A DNA stretch of 48,270 bases from Flavobacteriaceae bacterium. GTDB taxonomy: Bacteria; Bacteroidota; Bacteroidia; Flavobacteriales; Flavobacteriaceae. Shown here piece after piece: positions 16,151-25,304 of the stretch (its first letter is position 1; each line of letters begins with the position of its first letter). Under the pieces are notes generated by a model. The model made no database searches, was not told the origin of the DNA, and saw only the letters and a program-made list of their open reading frames with translations. Position numbers and translations under genes: made by a program. The DNA lies in assembly GCA_026709415.1 (NCBI GenBank), contig JAPOSZ010000002.1, positions 1 through 48,270 on the forward strand, in the 5' to 3' direction.

Positions 16151-17233
16151 CTATTTCAACGGAATAAACAAAGAGTATGTGGTACCATCTTTTTCTCTGA
16201 CCGCTACTGTCATGACTTTGGCCAACCCATCTTCAACATATACAAAAGGACGTTCTAGTCTAGCTACATCCAATTGCTTTCCATTTTTATAGGTGATGGT
16301 TTTTCCTAATACTTTATAATTCTTTGCTCTTTGCCAATGTTTTCCATCTTCAGAAGTGATCAATCCCATATAACCAAAAGCATGGTAAATACCGTAATAC
16401 CGTTTTCTATTCTCATCATACCAAATGGCAGGATCTTCTGAATCCAAATTCCCAACAGCTGCTGTCGGAAGAAGTTCCCACGGTCCAATTGGTGAAGGGG
16501 CCATAGCCACCGCTTGACTGCGCACCAATCTTTCCTGATTGGGTTTATCTCCTCTGACCAACATGACGTATCCACCATCGGGTCGTTGTGCAATAGCTGG
16601 ATTACACGTTATTTTTACAATAGGCCCTGCAGGCTCCACAATTGGAGCGTCAAATCTTTTCCATGGACCATGGATATCATCGGCCACCACCACACCAATG
16701 CGTTGATTTTCCCGCACCAAAGCTCGAAACTCATTTTCAATATCTTCAAACCGAGCTTGATACCATTGATCCTTGGTCAACTCTCTATCATCGATATTGG
16801 TTGACATGTAATAGAGATAATACTGACCCTCGAAATACTTTATTCTAGGATTGTGCGCGGTATGAGCGTCCCAATGGCCAGGTCCACGACCTTTTAATAC
16901 CACCTCTTGATGAACATAAGGACCTGAAGGATTGTCTGAAGTGGCGCGTGATATAACACCATCGGTTAGCCAAGAACGAAATCCATGTTCTTTTGGCATT
17001 TGTGCATAAAACAAATGATATTTCCCATCTTTTCCTTTAACGATGGATGATCCCCAATTATAGTAATTCTCATCTCTTAAAATATTGTTTTCATCAATAG
17101 GTTGGATCATTTTGGATAAATCCAAATCATCTGTATTTTCTTGGCTATATCCGTGATGCAATACACACATGAAAGAAAAAACGACGATTCCAATTCTTTT
17201 TATTTGTTTCGAATAGAATTTGGGTGCTATCAT
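16151..17233 (-). CDS. exported GH43/GH117-like glycosidase
   Basis: A 360-aa exported protein (signal about residues 1-31, ending HHGYSQ) with a five-bladed beta-propeller sequence pattern typical of GH43/GH117-like families. Diagnostic stretches are NWGSSIVKGKDGKYHLFYAQMP, WDAHTAHNPRIKYFEGQYYLYY, NPAIAQRPDGGYVMLVRG, SEDPAIWYDENRKRYYG and LERPFVYVEDG. Candidate catalytic acids lie in DAHTAHNP, SEDP and LERP, but I cannot assign them without a model. Such enzymes release single sugars from oligosaccharides and in marine Bacteroidota often accompany sulfated-polysaccharide use. It may supply substrate to the preceding catabolic cluster. A 12-bp palindrome lies about 110 bases upstream. Confidence 0.72.
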   Translation of the reverse strand: MIAPKFYSKQIKRIGIVVFSFMCVLHHGYSQENTDDLDLSKMIQPIDENNILRDENYYNWGSSIVKGKDGKYHLFYAQMPKEHGFRSWLTDGVISRATSDNPSGPYVHQEVVLKGRGPGHWDAHTAHNPRIKYFEGQYYLYYMSTNIDDRELTKDQWYQARFEDIENEFRALVRENQRIGVVVADDIHGPWKRFDAPIVEPAGPIVKITCNPAIAQRPDGGYVMLVRGDKPNQERLVRSQAVAMAPSPIGPWELLPTAAVGNLDSEDPAIWYDENRKRYYGIYHAFGYMGLITSEDGKHWQRAKNYKVLGKTITYKNGKQLDVARLERPFVYVEDGLAKVMTVAVREKDGTTYSLFIPLK

Positions 17234-17623
17234 GAATTTTACTTTACAGGCTAAAATAATCGTTATTTTCTGATTGGGTCTCGCTAAACCAAAGATGTTC
17301 CTGACATGGATTCCAAGCCCTTAACCTTTTCATTTGTGGAACAAACTAGTTTGAAACTAATACTAATTTGCATTTTAAATTACTTTTTAGAGTCAGGACA
17401 AAATATTTGTATCTCATAATTCATCTGCTTTAGCTTAATGGCCATAAGATGATAATCAATAAACACATAATACAAATTGGTATAATAACAATACAATCCA
17501 TGGGAAGTAGAAAGGAACGGTTATCTCTTTTTGGATTGTGGTTCCTTTTTCTTCAATAAAACAAGTCTCAACTAATGAAAACCCAATATCGAATCAAACT
17601 TCTTCCCATCATCTCTTTATTGA
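17234..17623. other. 390-bp intergenic region with a 12-bp palindrome
   Basis: No gene is seen here. It holds a perfect 12-bp palindrome, CAAACTAGTTTG, at 17342-17353, a candidate operator for the minus-strand glycosidase gene, followed by AT-rich sequence. The right half (17540-17623) lies beyond the lepA stop and shows no clear terminator hairpin. Confidence 0.45.
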
Positions 17624-19420
17624 TTAATCGTTGAGTTTCAAAATGGACATAAACGCTTTTTGGGGAATTTCAACATTACCAATTTGACGCATTTTTTTCT
17701 TTCCTGCTTTTTGATTTTCTAAAAGTTTTCTTTTTCGAGTAATATCTCCACCATAACATTTTGCAGTCACATCTTTTCGAACCGCTTTAATGGTTTCACG
17801 TGCAATGATTTTACTACCTATGGCAGCTTGTATCGGAATATCAAATTGTTGGCGAGGAATTAACTTTTGTAATCTTAAACACATTTTTTTTCCGATGGAG
17901 TATGCACTGTTTGCATGGATTAAGGCCGATAAGGCATCCACTTGATTACCGTTGAGTAGAACATCTACCTTTACTAACTTGCTAGGTCTCATGCCTATTG
18001 GATGATAATCAAAAGAAGCATATCCTTTGGAATAGGTTTTGAGTTTATCATAGAAATCAAATACGACTTCAGCCAATGGCATTTCAAAAATAAGTTCCAC
18101 TCTTTCAGGAGTTAAATAAGACTGCCCTTTAATGGTTCCACGCTTATCAATACACAACTTCATGATACTACCTACAAAATCAGATTTGGTGATGACACTG
18201 GCTTCAATGAAAGGTTCCTCAATACGATCGATTACTGAAGGATCGGGCAAGTCTGATGGATTGTTGACCAAAACCGGTTGATTTGGACTTTTTCTAGTAA
18301 AAGCATGGTAGGAAACATTGGGGACTGTTGTGATAACCAACATATCAAATTCACGTTCTAACCGTTCTTGAATGATTTCCAAATGAAGCATGCCTAGAAA
18401 TCCACAACGAAATCCAAAACCGAGGGCATTAGAACTTTCTGGAATATATTGTAGCGATGCATCATTCAATTGCAATTTTTCCATGCTATTTCTTAATTCT
18501 TCAAATTCATCGGTATTGATGGGATAGATTCCTGCAAAAACCATCGGCTTGACATCTTCAAATCCTTCTACAGCAGAGGAAGTAGGATGATCTAAATGGG
18601 TGATGGTATCACCCACTTTGACTTCTTTTGCTTGCTTAATTCCAGTAATTAAATACCCTACATCACCTGCTGAAAGAACATCGGTAGGGTATTTATCTAA
18701 TTTTAAAATGCCTATTTCATCGGCTTGGTAACTTTTTCCTGTGGAAAGAAATTGGACCTTATCCCCTTTACAAATTTTTCCATTAAAAATTCTAAAATAC
18801 GTTTCAACCCCTCTATAAGAGTTGAATATGGAATCAAAAATCAAGGCTTGGAGTGGTTCATCAAGATTTCCTTTTGGTGGTGGGATTCGTTCGATGATGG
18901 CTTGAATGATTTTCTCAACGCCAAGTCCTGTTTTAGCTGAAGCAGTGATGATTTCATCTTCAGAACATCCCAGCAGTCCAACAATGTGGTCGGTTACATT
19001 TTCCACATTGGCCGATGGTAAATCCACTTTATTGATGATCGGAATGATTTCTAATTCATTATCAACAGCCAAGTAAAGGTTTGATATCGTTTGAGCTTGA
19101 ATACTTTGAGAGGCATCAACGACTAAAAGAGCTCCTTCACATGCTGCAATGGATCTCGAGACTTCGTAAGAAAAGTCAACATGTCCAGGGGTATCAATCA
19201 AATTAAAAATGAATTTTTGATCTTCATGTTGGTGTTCCATTTGGATGGCATGTGATTTGATAGTAATCCCTCTTTCTCTTTCCAAATCCATATTGTCTAG
19301 CAGTTGTTCCCGTTTTTGACGGCTATGAATGGTATTGGTATAATCCAACAGACAATCGGCCAGCGTGCTCTTGCCGTGATCAATATGTGCTACGATGCAA
19401 AAATTTCGAATATGGTTCAC
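17624..19420 (-). CDS. lepA: elongation factor 4 (LepA)
   Basis: EF4 is a ribosome-binding GTPase that acts in translation, proposed to remodel or back-translocate stalled ribosomes and help initiation or subunit biogenesis. The order of domains is complete: the G domain with [17 protein letters not shown] and NKVD, domains II and III, and the LepA-specific C-terminal domain ([16 protein letters not shown] to [21 protein letters not shown]). I use GTG at 19420 ([17 protein letters not shown], 598 aa), which matches the usual 598-600 aa. The longer TTG reading from 19444 adds residues not found in the family. It is transcribed divergently from the dihydrouridine synthase gene. Confidence 0.96.
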   Translation of the reverse strand: MNHIRNFCIVAHIDHGKSTLADCLLDYTNTIHSRQKREQLLDNMDLERERGITIKSHAIQMEHQHEDQKFIFNLIDTPGHVDFSYEVSRSIAACEGALLVVDASQSIQAQTISNLYLAVDNELEIIPIINKVDLPSANVENVTDHIVGLLGCSEDEIITASAKTGLGVEKIIQAIIERIPPPKGNLDEPLQALIFDSIFNSYRGVETYFRIFNGKICKGDKVQFLSTGKSYQADEIGILKLDKYPTDVLSAGDVGYLITGIKQAKEVKVGDTITHLDHPTSSAVEGFEDVKPMVFAGIYPINTDEFEELRNSMEKLQLNDASLQYIPESSNALGFGFRCGFLGMLHLEIIQERLEREFDMLVITTVPNVSYHAFTRKSPNQPVLVNNPSDLPDPSVIDRIEEPFIEASVITKSDFVGSIMKLCIDKRGTIKGQSYLTPERVELIFEMPLAEVVFDFYDKLKTYSKGYASFDYHPIGMRPSKLVKVDVLLNGNQVDALSALIHANSAYSIGKKMCLRLQKLIPRQQFDIPIQAAIGSKIIARETIKAVRKDVTAKCYGGDITRKRKLLENQKAGKKKMRQIGNVEIPQKAFMSILKLND

Positions 19421-19552
19421 TATACAACACAGAATCAGTGGCAAAGATACTTTATCATCACAGGCTCCAATTCATTAACGCCTAATTCAAAGGGAATTTT
19501 ATTCAATAAATCCGACACTCGAATCTTCAATTATTTTTGTGTTCTTATTATT

Positions 19553-20557
19553 ATGGTCAAAATCAGAGATATCGAGTTGGGGGAGTTTCCTTTGTTACTT
19601 GCCCCCATGGAGGATGTCAGTGATCCTCCATTTCGAGCACTCTGCAAAGAAAATGGGGCTGATGTGGTGTATACTGAATTTATTTCCAGTGAAGGGCTAA
19701 TCCGTCATGCGGCTAAAAGCGTTCAAAAACTCGATATTTATCAAAGGGAGCGTCCTGTGGCGATTCAAATTTTTGGAGCCAATTTGGATTCGATGGTCCA
19801 GTCCATTGATATCGTTGAAAAAACTAATCCTGACTTTATCGATATCAATTATGGATGTCCCGTGAAAAAAGTGGTCTGCAAAGGAGCTGGTGCTGCGATT
19901 CTGAAAGACATCCCGAAAATGGTGTCTCTAACCAAAGAAATGGTTCAAAGGACGCATCTACCCATCACCGTTAAAACCCGATTGGGATGGGATCATGATT
20001 CTATTCAAATTGTTGATGTTGCTGAACGTTTACAAGATGTTGGCATACAAGCCATTGCTATCCACGGACGAACAAGAGCCCAGATGTATAAAGGACAAGC
20101 CAATTGGAATCCTATTGCTCAAGTAAAAGAAAATCCACGAATGCATATCCCCATTTTTGGTAATGGTGATGTTGATTCTCCTGAAAAAGCAAAAGTGATG
20201 CGTGATAATTATGGATTGGATGGAGCGATGATTGGCCGAGCATGCATCGGCCATCCTTGGTTTTTTAATCAAGTAAAACATTATTTATCATCAGGACAAA
20301 TCCTAGATTCTCCATGTATTGAAGAGCGACTAAAGACGATTAAAAAACACATAGAAATGGCCATTGCATGGAAAGGATCTACTCTTGGCATTTTAGAAAT
20401 GCGAAGACATTATAGAAATTATCTCAAAGGAATCTATGGCATCAAACCGTTTCGACTTCGATTATTGACAGCAAAAACGTACGATGAACTTTTGACCATT
20501 CTCAATGAAATTCGTGACACTTATCATGAACCTATTAGCATACCACACCTTCATTGA
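19553..20557 (+). CDS. tRNA-dihydrouridine synthase (DusB-like)
   Basis: An FMN enzyme that reduces uridines in the tRNA D-loop using NADPH. ATG 19553 gives 334 aa. Visible motifs are the N-terminal FPLLLAPMEDVSDPPFR, the catalytic cysteine in NYGCPVKKVVCKGAGAAIL, the substrate/FMN residues in TVKTRLGWD and IHGRTRAQMYKG, and the phosphate-binding FGNGDV and GAMIGRACIGHPWFF. The C-terminal helical RNA-binding domain is present. The pattern fits the DusB branch. Bases upstream of 19553 that extend the frame overlap lepA and carry no homology. Confidence 0.95.
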   Translation: MVKIRDIELGEFPLLLAPMEDVSDPPFRALCKENGADVVYTEFISSEGLIRHAAKSVQKLDIYQRERPVAIQIFGANLDSMVQSIDIVEKTNPDFIDINYGCPVKKVVCKGAGAAILKDIPKMVSLTKEMVQRTHLPITVKTRLGWDHDSIQIVDVAERLQDVGIQAIAIHGRTRAQMYKGQANWNPIAQVKENPRMHIPIFGNGDVDSPEKAKVMRDNYGLDGAMIGRACIGHPWFFNQVKHYLSSGQILDSPCIEERLKTIKKHIEMAIAWKGSTLGILEMRRHYRNYLKGIYGIKPFRLRLLTAKTYDELLTILNEIRDTYHEPISIPHLH

Positions 20558-20698
20558 AACTTCCTTGATCCCTTTCATTCAGCGTTTATCTATGGAGTTG
20601 TGCTATTTCTGATAAAGGTGACAAAAAAATAGACTCTGATTTGATTTTTAGTCTATTCTTCGATCGAATGAGAATCCATTGCATTTATTTTAAGCGTT

Positions 20699-20751
20699 TA
20701 TGGCCTTATTTATGACATATATACGCGCACATATGGCCTTATTTATGACAT
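20699..20751 (+). repeat. tandem pair of 20-bp direct repeats upstream of the DUF4143 gene
   Basis: The 20-mer TATGGCCTTATTTATGACAT occurs identically at 20699-20718 and 20732-20751. The starts are 33 bases apart, close to three helical turns. The pair ends 42 bases before the TTG start of the ATPase gene. Exact repetition and helical phasing are what one expects of an operator bound by a dimer or two repressors. No regulator gene is adjacent. Confidence 0.7.
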
Positions 20752-20793
20752 TTTTGTAGTTTTATATTTCTAAATTCTCTATTTTTTTTCGTT

Positions 20794-22161
20794 TTGATCT
20801 TTCAAAGAAGCATCATCCATCATCTAAAGCAATGGAAAATGGATCAACCCAGAAAGCCCCTCATCATTAGGGGAGCAAGACAGGTTGGTAAAACAACCGT
20901 TGTTAAAGAATTTGCAAAAACGTACAAACAAAAAATATTTTTAAATCTTGAAAAGTCAAGTGACTGTGTTTTTTTCTTCAACTCAGATGACGTTCATACG
21001 ATTGTCAATGCAATTTTCCTCAAAAATGAGTTAGATTCAAAAGATATTTCAGAAACGCTGCTATTTATTGATGAGATTCAAGAATATCCAAAAGCCATAC
21101 AACTGCTCAGGTATTTTTATGAGGAGTTACCAACACTCCATGTCATCGCCGCTGGTTCTCTATTAGAATTCGCCTCAAAAGAGGTAGCAAGTTTTCCTGT
21201 TGGAAGAGTTGAATTTTTATACTTATCTCCTTTCAATTTTGTGGAATACCTAACTGCAAAAGGATATGATAACGCATTGCATCAATTAAGAACAATTCCA
21301 GTAAAACCATTTGCTCATCATGTGTTGAAAGATCTTTTTCATCACTATTGTCTTATTGGTGGAATGCCTGAGATTGTCAAGCTTGATATTGCAGGGAAAA
21401 AGTTGCCGGAATTGATTAAAATTTATGATAGCCTCTGGAAAACATTTGCTGGAGATGCCGTCAAATATGCCCCAAATGGGGTGGGTAAAAACATTACAAA
21501 ACATCTCCTATCAAAAGCTGCTTTTTTTATTGATCGCCGAATCAAATTCCAAAACTTTGGCGAATCAAACTATAAATCAAGAGAAGTCGGTGAAGTCTTT
21601 AGAAGATTAGATCAAGCTCAAATCATTCAACTCCTTTATCCAACGACAAATCATCAAACCCCATTGGTGCCTAACTTTAAGAAGTCTCCTAAACTGCAGT
21701 TTCTAGATACGGGACTGTTAAACTTTATTCTAGGAATTCATTCCGACTTGCTTGGCTTAGATGATTTTAGTGGAAGTTATAAAGGATCCCTTATTCCTCA
21801 TATTATTTTTCAAGAATTAATTTCAATCCAAAACCGAACAAACGACCTCCCTAAATTTTGGGTCAGAGATGTGAAATATCAATCCGCAGAAGTTGATTTG
21901 GTTCAAGTCATCGATGGAAAAGTAATCCCTATTGAAATCAAATCTGGTAGTGCGGGAAAACTGAGATCTCTACATCAATTTATTCTCCAATCTAATCATC
22001 CCTATGCGGTTCGTATTTATGGTGGTGAGTTTTCAATTCAAGAGACAAAAACAGTGAATGGAAAACCTTTTTTACTGATGAATTTGCCCTATTACTTAGG
22101 GACACAGTTAAAAGAGTACCTTTTGTATTTTGTTCGGAATCATAGACTTCATGCTTACTGA
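20794..22161 (+). CDS. AAA-type ATPase with DUF4143 (PD-(D/E)XK-like) C-terminus
   Basis: A 455-aa member of the large AAA_14 / DUF4143 family of stand-alone prokaryotic ATPases, often mobile and patchily distributed; the function is not settled. Walker A is GARQVGKT (27-34) and Walker B is LLFIDEIQEYP (Asp93-Glu94). The C-terminal domain contains an EVD (Glu366, Asp368) and an IEIKSG (Glu381, Lys383), resembling a PD-(D/E)XK nuclease core. The start is TTG 20794 (MIFQRSIIHHLKQW); there is no nearby ATG. A direct-repeat pair lies just upstream. It may be an addictive or defence-type gene, but that is inference. Confidence 0.85.
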   Translation: MIFQRSIIHHLKQWKMDQPRKPLIIRGARQVGKTTVVKEFAKTYKQKIFLNLEKSSDCVFFFNSDDVHTIVNAIFLKNELDSKDISETLLFIDEIQEYPKAIQLLRYFYEELPTLHVIAAGSLLEFASKEVASFPVGRVEFLYLSPFNFVEYLTAKGYDNALHQLRTIPVKPFAHHVLKDLFHHYCLIGGMPEIVKLDIAGKKLPELIKIYDSLWKTFAGDAVKYAPNGVGKNITKHLLSKAAFFIDRRIKFQNFGESNYKSREVGEVFRRLDQAQIIQLLYPTTNHQTPLVPNFKKSPKLQFLDTGLLNFILGIHSDLLGLDDFSGSYKGSLIPHIIFQELISIQNRTNDLPKFWVRDVKYQSAEVDLVQVIDGKVIPIEIKSGSAGKLRSLHQFILQSNHPYAVRIYGGEFSIQETKTVNGKPFLLMNLPYYLGTQLKEYLLYFVRNHRLHAY

Positions 22162-22190
22162 TATGTCTTTTCTCTATGTCTAGTGTTGTG

Positions 22191-22210
22191 TGATGGATAT
22201 TTATCCATCA
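22191..22210. promoter_or_regulatory. 20-bp hyphenated palindrome between ATPase and TonB receptor genes
   Basis: TGATGGATA, a two-base spacer TT, then TATCCATCA. The nine-base arms are perfect complements. It lies 30 bases after the DUF4143 stop and 85 bases before the receptor ATG. It has no following T-run, so an operator is more likely than a rho-independent terminator, but either is possible. Confidence 0.55.
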
Positions 22211-22294
22211 TAACGCCATGTTTTATAATCTCATCGTTGCTATTTAGAGTTATTATAAACTAATTGAATAATTTTATCCCCCCTAAATTTTTCA

Positions 22295-24532
22295 ATGAGG
22301 CTCATTTTATTTATTGTGTTGCTTTATCAAACCACCATGGCACAAGTACATACCATTACCGGTAGCGTTTATTCAGAAGAAATCCCACTTGAAGGAGCAT
22401 CAATAGTTGTAAGAGGCACGAATATTGGAACCATCACTAATTCTGAAGGACAATTTAACATCAATATTTCATCCGATGATCCATCTGAAATTATCATTTC
22501 TTCATTAGGTCATAAACCTCATGTGGCAACCGTAGATTCATCGGTTAATTTGGGAATTATCGAACTCCAAGTTGATGATTCTTTTCAAGAAGTGGTTATT
22601 TCTGGCACATTAAAACCTGTGTCTAAACTCGAAAGTCCTGTCCCAGTAGAAGTTTATAGCCATGCATTTTTTAAAGCCAATCCTACATCATCTGTTTTTG
22701 AAGCGCTAGAATATGTCAATGGAATACGACCTCAACTGAACTGTAATGTGTGCAATACCGGCGATATTCATATCAATGGTCAAGAGGGAAGTTATACGAT
22801 GGTTCTCATCGATGGGCTACCTATTGTCAGTGGATTATCCACAGTCTATGGATTATCCGGAATTCCACAATCCTTAATTGATCAAATTGAGATCATCAAG
22901 GGGCCTGCTTCGACACTTTATGGTTCTGAAGCTATCGGTGGGGTGATTAATTTAATCACAAAATCTCCTGAGAAAACATCTAAACTCACCATGGACTCTT
23001 TTGTCTCGGGTTGGGGGGAACTCAATACCGATGTGGGCTATAGTTACTCCTTATCCAAAAATTCCACAGGATTACTAGGCATTAATTATTTCAATTATTC
23101 CAATCCAATAGATAAGAATGATGATGGAATTACTGATTTGACCCTTCAAGACCGTATATCCATTTTTCAAAAGTTAAACTTTGGAAATCAATTGTCCCTT
23201 TCTTCGCGCTTTGTTTATGAAGATCGCTGGGGTGGAGAATTAAATTGGACTCCAAAGTATCGAGGAGGAGATCAAGTCTACGGTGAAAGTATTTATACAA
23301 GAAGATTCGAACTTTTTGGCAGATACCAATTCAACAAAAATCTTTTTCTACAATTTAGTTTTAATGACCATGATCATGATTCTGTTTATGGGGATACGGT
23401 GTTCAATGCCAATCAAAGCATCAGTTTTGGTCAGTTAATCTGGAACAATTCTTTTGAAAAACATGAGCTTTTGTTTGGATTAACCTATCGATATACTTTC
23501 TATGATGATGATACCACGGCCACATTTGATGAAGTAACCCGTCTCAATCAATCAGAAAAAACGCACTTGCCAGGAATATTTGTTCAAAACTTGATTGAAT
23601 TAAAAGATACTCGCGAATTGTTACTAGGCCTTCGATACGATTATAATTCGTTGTACGGAAACATTCTAACCCCAAGGCTGAATTACAAATTGAGCAATAA
23701 AAACAGAACTTCTACGCTACGTTTGAGCGCAGGATCTGGATATCGAGTGGTTCAAGTATTTACAGAGGATCATGCAGCGTTAACCGGAGCTCGAGATGTC
23801 GTTTTTTTAAATGATCTAGATCCCGAAAGATCATGGAATGTTAACCTAAATTATGTCAAAAACATATATTTCAAACAAGGCGTTATTCTTGATTTTGATT
23901 TTAGTGTTTTTGGCACTCAATTTTCAAACAAAATCATTCCAGACTATGATACAGATCCCAACAAGATTATTTATGATAACCTTAATGGTATTTCAATAAC
24001 ACAAGGAGCTTCGTTGAATGTGAATTTACTATCCCAAAGTGGGTATCGAATTAATTTAGGAGCCACTTACCTTGATTCATACATCAAAGAAGACGAAGTC
24101 AAAACACGCCCCTATCTTACAGAGCGCTTCCAAGGAGTGTGGCGGTTAGAAAAAAAATGGTTGTCACAAAATATCATTATGGATTTAACTGGAGTCACCG
24201 TTGGCCCTTTAAAGTTGCCTAAGCTTGGGGAGCTTGATCCTAGGCCTTCTTTTTCAAATACTTTCAACATTGTTAACTTACAGATTACTAAAATTTGGAA
24301 TAACACAATAGAATCTTATGGGGGAATAAAAAACATCCTGAACTATACTCCTCCAGCAAATAGCATCTCTCGACCATTTGATCCTTTTGACACAGAGGTT
24401 ACATTTGATGCTGCAGGCAATGCCCTGCCTACTGATAATAATCCCTATGCTCTGACTTTTGACCCTTCTTATGTCTATACGTCGAACCAAGGAATAAGAC
24501 TGTTTTTTGGGTTACGCTGGAGTCTCAATTGA
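22295..24532 (+). CDS. TonB-dependent outer-membrane receptor
   Basis: A 745-aa outer-membrane receptor that uses TonB energy to import a scarce ligand. In order: signal MRLILFIVLLYQTTMAQ; a CarboxypepD_reg-like domain (about 18-95) with GSVYSEEIPLEGASIVVRGT; a plug domain (about 105-225) with LIDGLPIVSGL and IEIIKGPASTLYGSEAIGGVINL; and a 22-strand barrel ending in an aromatic-rich LFFGLRWSLN. The plug contains Cys150-Asn-Val-Cys153 followed by NTGDIHINGQEGSYTM, a CxxC pattern seen in a subset of Bacteroidota receptors near metal or heme uptake. It has no SusD partner, so a small chelate is a better guess than a glycan. A palindrome lies 85 bases upstream. Confidence 0.93.
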   Translation: MRLILFIVLLYQTTMAQVHTITGSVYSEEIPLEGASIVVRGTNIGTITNSEGQFNINISSDDPSEIIISSLGHKPHVATVDSSVNLGIIELQVDDSFQEVVISGTLKPVSKLESPVPVEVYSHAFFKANPTSSVFEALEYVNGIRPQLNCNVCNTGDIHINGQEGSYTMVLIDGLPIVSGLSTVYGLSGIPQSLIDQIEIIKGPASTLYGSEAIGGVINLITKSPEKTSKLTMDSFVSGWGELNTDVGYSYSLSKNSTGLLGINYFNYSNPIDKNDDGITDLTLQDRISIFQKLNFGNQLSLSSRFVYEDRWGGELNWTPKYRGGDQVYGESIYTRRFELFGRYQFNKNLFLQFSFNDHDHDSVYGDTVFNANQSISFGQLIWNNSFEKHELLFGLTYRYTFYDDDTTATFDEVTRLNQSEKTHLPGIFVQNLIELKDTRELLLGLRYDYNSLYGNILTPRLNYKLSNKNRTSTLRLSAGSGYRVVQVFTEDHAALTGARDVVFLNDLDPERSWNVNLNYVKNIYFKQGVILDFDFSVFGTQFSNKIIPDYDTDPNKIIYDNLNGISITQGASLNVNLLSQSGYRINLGATYLDSYIKEDEVKTRPYLTERFQGVWRLEKKWLSQNIIMDLTGVTVGPLKLPKLGELDPRPSFSNTFNIVNLQITKIWNNTIESYGGIKNILNYTPPANSISRPFDPFDTEVTFDAAGNALPTDNNPYALTFDPSYVYTSNQGIRLFFGLRWSLN

Positions 24533-24612
24533 AGAAACCATGAATTGTTTCTCCCTTTCATCACTACTATATCTAATTGGAGATACTTGTTGAAATTAAA
24601 AAACCATAAGAT

Positions 24613-25304
24613 CTATTCATTAATTTTTTGGATTATTTGATTCACCCCATGGCCAAAACGAGGTCACTTGTCAATCATAGTTTCAATGCCTATTCTTTTC
24701 GCTATTTCTACTCCATGAATATATTTATCATAACCTCGTTTTTCTCTCGATTCAATAACTGAAATCAGTTGCTTTGATGGGGAGCCGTATTGGGGTTATC
24801 ATTTATCTCCTCAGGATTTTGATATCTGTTCCTAATTTTATTTAAATCCTCAATCGTCAGTCTATTATGGTACATAAACTCAAAGCCTACGTTGGAAAAA
24901 AATAATAATGCCTCAAACTCATGTAATTGTATGTAGGGAATAAAATTTCTTGTGTCTCTCTGTTTTTCTTTGAGAAGTTCAATCATTCCAATCTCCAATA
25001 ACTCAACTCCTACATTCGGATTAGATTGGTTGATTTTAGCTTTATCCTAGTTTCTGAAATTATGTGACGAGTTAATGCCATAATAGTCGAAGAAAGTTGA
25101 CACTACTTTATTTTTATCCCTGAGATGATTCCTTATTTCAAGATATATCTTATTAAATTTTGCATTCCCTCCTCTAGTACTCTTTAGAGTTGAAAATTCA
25201 GAGTAAACTCCTGTTTTTTCATACAGATAAGGCCTGAGAATGGCATTAAAAACGCTAACTTCTGTGGAGCCCTCAACCAAACAATGAAATCTATTGAATT
25301 TAAT
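24613..25304 (-). pseudogene. DUF4276 (TOPRIM-like) gene with multiple inactivating lesions
   Basis: Reading on the minus strand, the parts of a DUF4276 protein are clear: HCLVEGSTEVSVFNAILRP, then FFDYYGINSSHNF, then FIPYIQLHEFEALLFF. They are interrupted three times. A TAG at 25049-25047 replaces a residue that is usually Trp, and the frame continues unchanged after it. A frameshift occurs near 24774-24786 (in ...NTAP), after which a good C-terminal reading (SKQLISVIESREKRGY, IHGVEIAKRIGIETM) follows in another frame. A TGA at 24666-24664 sits where a Cys is expected, with a few more codons to a TAG at 24615-24613. No ATG starts the family N-terminus; the fitting codon is ATT at 25304-25302, overlapping the ATPase stop. 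The two short open pieces are not separate genes. Confidence 0.8.

Noticed and set aside
16070-16258. 62-aa plus-strand frame before the glycosidase end
   Set aside because: It overlaps the glycosidase C-terminus on the other strand, has no homology and is Cys/Phe-rich as in shadow frames.
24765-25280. Two separate 77-aa genes on the minus strand
   Set aside because: They are consecutive parts of one DUF4276 protein in the same frame, split by a TAG, with the C-terminus continuing in another frame.
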